From: Aporrectodea caliginosa
Taxonomy: Eukaryota; Annelida; Clitellata; Crassiclitellata; Lumbricidae
Direction: 5' to 3'
DNA length: 64,000 nt
NCBI GenBank assembly: GCA_020284085.1
Contig: JACEVL010000202.1
Span: 637,501-701,500, forward strand
Each line of letters starts with the position of its first letter. The first letter of the stretch is position 1. The position numbers were made by a program, and so were the translations under genes. The notes under the pieces are model-generated. The model had not been told where the DNA came from and ran no database searches. It saw nothing but the letters and a program-made list of their open reading frames with translations. Shown piece after piece: positions 60,539-64,000 of the stretch.

Positions 60539-61248
60539 CTGTGGCAAAAAAATTCAAGAGTATGTAGTTGAATAAAAGTATTTATGCAATTCAGCCGAAC
60601 TGCACTTCGATTAATGCACTTCGATTAAAGAGAAAATTCGAGTGCAGCAAAAATAGATAGATAATTGTTAGTTGTCCAGAAAGACTTGAGTTTCTCACAG
60701 GGGTGACTTACATGAAACAATGTGGCAATCAAGAAGTGACTTTCTACGAAATGCACACCTTGCGCTTAAAAAACCAGTTTCTAGTTTACTCAGCCGAGTG
60801 TACACTTAACAGCTTTTTTAGGTTACAGGCAAGATTGCTGTTTTAACTAAACCCATAAGCCTGCATTGTTTTTAGTTTTTAAGTGCTAAGTACGGTCACT
60901 TGGTGAAATAAAGACTAATAGAAAATTTCATTTTCAACAAAGAGCTCAGAAGTCCCAGCAACATTAGAAAAAATTGACTTGAAAAATTGACAAATCATCC
61001 TTGAATACAGCAAATACTGCAACTAAGAACAGTTTGGCTTGGACTGGGTTATGTTTTCAATCTGGTCTTGTTCTGAATGGGTTGCATCCTGACTTGTTCT
61101 ACTTTAGAAACAAAGACATGACACCCTAACTGCATAATTATCACAGGCCTTTCTTAACTACAAGCAAGTCAAAGGTGTCCAAAGGTTAGATTTCTGCAGA
61201 TGCATCTGTGTTCAGCCTTCAGCTGAAAGATCATTCAACCTGTGGATC

Positions 61249-61330
61249 ACTCTTTTAACACTTTAACAACAAGCTGCATTGGTTTCCCAATCGCTTTAAG
61301 TACACTCTCGTTGTTAAAGTGTCAAAGAGT
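61249..61330. repeat. Short foldback repeat, copy 2 (DPY19-like intron)
   Basis: Arms of about 21 bp (ACTCTTTTAACACTTTAACA and its near-inverse at 61310-61330) surround CTGCATTGGTTTCCCAATCG, almost identical to the core at 25587-25606. Confidence 0.65.
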
Positions 61331-61675
61331 TTTGTCAGACGCTACTTTACCCCTTTTAGCCAAAGTACACAAATGTCATAGGTTACAGGTTTTTTCTGGC
61401 TGAAGTGATAATGCATCATCACATTAAGCAGCGATTGTGCTCAGAAATGACCATCAATTGATGCCCCATGCATTACAAATAACGGTGCTATATAAATTTC
61501 CAAATTATATTCAGTTGGATTAGACCACTCCAAATTACAACCTATCCACAACTGAACTCTTGAATGAATGCACACATGACCATGAATGAATTCCTAATCT
61601 GAGATTACATCAGATGCAGAAATTAAATGGAAGGCCAATTCTTCCACCTGGTGTAACTTGGTACTCAATACTCAC

Positions 61676-61758
61676 TTGATCCATTCCATCAGCTGAACTG
61701 TATCTGGGTCATGGAATTCCAACAGGTTCTCCAGTTCCTTCAAAACATTTGGGAGAGC
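61676..61758 (-). CDS. DPY19L3: DPY19-like C-mannosyltransferase, internal exon (HDPDTVQLMEWI)
   Basis: The 83-nt exon encodes ALPNVLKELENLLEFHDPDT and VQLMEWIK (Lys split with the next exon). The EFxDPDTVxLMxWI motif opens the catalytic luminal domain of DPY19 proteins after the last membrane span. Acceptor CTGCAG, donor AA followed by GTGAGT. Confidence 0.9.
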
Positions 61759-62101
61759 CTGCAGCAAATGTCCAATATTTCAAATAAAAATTCAAAAGAG
61801 GTCTGAGGCCAACATGAAACATCTGTAAAGAACTATAGTTTCAGAATTGCAAACTAGTAGGTTGTGAAGTCACAAATTAAACTAGTGGTAAGCCGAGAAA
61901 TTACAATAATTCATAATTTCTCAGGTTGACATATTTTGTATTTATGGCACATGACACCTAATTACAAAATAAGAGACTTATTCAAGGAAGGACTGACTCA
62001 GTGCAGGACAGGACTGAAATGGCACAGCATCAACCAAAGTCACAAAAGAGACTTACTGCACCAATACATGATGACAACCTCTGAAGAATGAAGAGACTCA
62101 C

Positions 62102-62158
62102 CCGCATAAGAAGACAAAGAGACACCAGAACAACAGCAGCATTTCTTACAACATTGAC
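62102..62158 (-). CDS. DPY19L3: DPY19-like C-mannosyltransferase, membrane-spanning exon
   Basis: The exon starts after TTTGTTGTAG and encodes VNVVRNAAVVLVSLCLLMR, a hydrophobic segment expected just before the luminal domain. Two donors keep phase 0: GCGG followed by GTGAGT (end 62102, 19 codons) and GCA followed by GTAAGT (end 62057, 34 codons, adding VSLFILQRLSSCIGA). The longer form would give a fuller membrane span. Which is used, or whether both are, cannot be decided from sequence. Confidence 0.65.
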
Positions 62159-62369
62159 CTACAACAAATAAAAAAAAACAACTACACAGTGCAATGCAAC
62201 CGTTGTGTCACAACGTCAGATGTATATCGATCAGTTCCCAGTGATAACAAGTGAAACTCAGCATCCAATACAGATTTATCTGTACATGACAGCGATGACA
62301 GTCTTACCATTTAGCATTACAGGTTCTGTGTCGCACAGTAGTCAATTTTTTAGAATGCTTGGCTTGTAG

Positions 62370-62480
62370 AGCAGAGACGTGGTTACTGTGTAAGGTCCTT
62401 ATTTAGCAAGTCCTTCAAGCACAACTGCTCAACGCCATCGATTTTCTATTGTATGGTCATGTGAGCACTTTGGAACAATG
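62370..62480 (+). mobile_element. tRNA-derived SINE fragment (DPY19-like intron)
   Basis: GTTACTGTGTAAGGTCCTTA, AGCAAGTCCTTCAAGCACAA and CTGCTCAACGCCATCGATT match the second half of the 16718-16890 element. Confidence 0.55.
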
Positions 62481-62562
62481 GACGGAAGGCAATATCAAAT
62501 ATGCTTTTATTGCATTGAATTGTGTTAGCAGGTGCTATAGAAACAGACAGTTACACATATAC

Positions 62563-62717
62563 CATGGTTCTTGAAGGAGAAGTTAGTCTAGAAAGTATCC
62601 AGCACCAGGCACTATAGTCAGCCAGGCCGACAGATGCCAACACACACATGTATGGCGTCCAGAAGTACTTCATGCGAACTGCAATCACTGCGACAGCGCC
62701 AAAGAACACAGTCTGAA
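62563..62717 (-). CDS. DPY19L3: DPY19-like C-mannosyltransferase, exon with RMKYFWTPYMCVLAS
   Basis: This 155-nt exon, joined to the upstream exon as HT-V-QTVFFGAV, encodes a hydrophobic stretch with VAVIAVRMKYFWTPYMCVLA, then SVGLADYSAWCWILSRL. R-M-K-x-x-W-T-P-x-M-C-V is a conserved loop in DPY19 proteins. The acceptor at CTTTTCAG was preferred over the TTCAG five bases later because only it preserves the frame and yields the expected YHxxQ sequence. The donor is ATG followed by GTATAT. Confidence 0.88.
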
Positions 62718-63423
62718 CTGAAAAGTGAACATCACATGCAACGTGTTGATTGTCATGTTACAACATATGGTTGCTTAGCAAACAACATACTCCCTCTGCC
62801 TTTCATTTCAATCAGTTAGATCATGATGATGGTTCATAAACTGGTATAAATTACTAACTAGATGAGGCAGCAAAGTAAACCAAGTTTATCATGTCTTATG
62901 ATCACATCTTATGATCTACATTGAGCCTAACACCACATGTACCTTGGCTTTGAATGCTATGCAATATACACCGACACACATAAGAAAAGTAGTCAAAAAT
63001 AAGCACCTTTATATAGCTAAGAAAATAAGTTATGCAGCAATGGTTGACATTTAGGGTCACTTATTTTCATTGCCAGATGCATTATAATATTAATTCAACC
63101 AGCACCACTTATCCTATGACATGTTCAGCAAGCTACAAACTTGCCCTGAATCGCAACTGGACTGACAATAGATTTCAACATGCATTTGGGTTTTACCTAC
63201 AGCCTTAATGCTTTGTACATCATTAGATTGGCACTATGAGGCATTTAAATTTAAGTAGACATCATTGTACCTTTGTAAAACAGCGATGGTTGACTTAAAG
63301 CACTGCCAATCGACCATTTTGATTGATGCCTACAGTTTAACAAGCAGGTATAAATAAATCAGCTCATATTTTGAAAACTATTTAAAGCAGAAACACAATC
63401 AAAAGAATAAAAATACAATAAAC

Positions 63424-63494
63424 CTGTATGATAAGCCAGTTCTGGTCGATCAGATAACAGGTGCACACATCCTGTGGATTTGGAATCATCACTC
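63424..63494 (-). CDS. DPY19L3: DPY19-like C-mannosyltransferase, upstream-most recognised exon
   Basis: This short exon (71 nt) encodes SDDSKSTGCVHLLSDRPELAYHT after a Ser/Arg codon split with an exon outside or not recognised. RPExxYHxxQ is the DPY19 motif at the junction with the next exon. Acceptor TTTGTAG; the donor GTTTAT is poor. The seven exons encode about 268 residues (283 with the longer 62057 form), roughly the C-terminal third of a DPY19 protein, so the gene continues past the right edge. Confidence 0.75.
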
Positions 63495-64000
63495 CTACAA
63501 ACAACCATATGAAACATTTCAAATAATGAAACCATACCAAATAATAAACAAAACGAATATTGTGGACTAGTTTTGACAGGGCTTGTCGGCACCTTCAGTT
63601 TCCTTTTAAAAATACAGCATTGAGTTTCAGTTAAGTACTTAACCTTATTTGTATTTTAAAACTATAACATTAAAAATGATTAAATAAAATGTGTGTTGGC
63701 TGAAAATGGTTGTGTGCGCCATACTGAAAAGTTGTGTTCAAGCATGCAATCGCATGATTTGCTGTGAAGCCACATGACATGAACACATGCACTAGAACAC
63801 AAAGAAAAGAAGCAAAACAGGATATAAGTACTCAGCTTTTGACAGGTCCCTAAAAGGCACTATATAAGTGTCCTCATACACACAACAAAAATCTTACTCC
63901 ACCTCCTCTACCTTCTGACACTATATAGACATATACTTGACTCCAAACTTCTTTACCACAAGTCTGTAATGCAACAACAGTCAAGAAAGATCTCAGATCA

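Noticed and set aside
63790..63950. Candidate further DPY19-like exon after TTGCATTACAG
   Set aside because: The open frame does not resemble any DPY19 segment and no plausible donor phase joins the 63494 exon.

Overview
The window is eukaryotic nuclear DNA from a repeat-rich animal, most likely a marine invertebrate bilaterian. The genes are split by GT-AG introns, separated by long non-coding stretches, and surrounded by tRNA-derived SINEs, hAT-type MITEs, microsatellites and satellite arrays. I cannot name the phylum from sequence alone.

Four protein-coding genes are supported, all on the minus strand. From high to low coordinates they are: (1) the 3' half of a DPY19-like C-mannosyltransferase gene (exons 63494 to 58073), which continues beyond the right edge; (2) a complete two-exon FOXO transcription-factor coding region (exon 1 48545-48117, intron of 12.6 kb, exon 2 35515-33848; predicted 698 aa); (3) the 3' part of an L1CAM/neuroglian-family cell-adhesion gene (six exons, 24717 to 18181), with Ig domains, a transmembrane segment and an ankyrin-binding-type tail; (4) the first coding exon of a conventional protein kinase C (9231-9008), whose remaining exons are presumably beyond the left edge. 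Exon phases were checked at every proposed junction and agree. The genes act in separate processes (protein C-mannosylation in the ER, insulin/stress-regulated transcription, neuronal adhesion, lipid/Ca2+ signalling). Nothing in the sequence suggests they form one pathway.

Layout: 1-9000 is mostly simple repeats (CAGA, GAGAA, GGT/GGC, CT), small hAT MITEs and SINE pieces. 9000-9400 is the GC-rich PKC start. 9660-18180 holds an expanded SINE, a pogo-like transposon remnant, a hAT MITE and a 1.45 kb 13-bp minisatellite. 18180-24720 is the L1-family gene. 24720-33850 holds a second array of the same 13-bp minisatellite, MITEs and SINEs. 33848-48545 is FOXO, whose intron carries at least five MITE insertions. 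48546-52190 contains a CT tract and a CCGCGG-rich hAT element. 52195-57560 is a 13-copy satellite with a unit of about 430 bp. 57560-64000 is the DPY19-like gene.

The most unusual observations are these. The L1-family gene appears to splice its membrane-proximal Ig domain straight to the transmembrane exon, with no fibronectin-III exons in the 1.6 kb between, and its ankyrin motif reads FIGDY instead of FIGQY. The 430-bp satellite has inverted-repeat unit junctions and paired ATTGG boxes. A series of short inverted-repeat elements have exact 8-bp target duplications readable in the sequence, one with a paralogous empty site in the same window.
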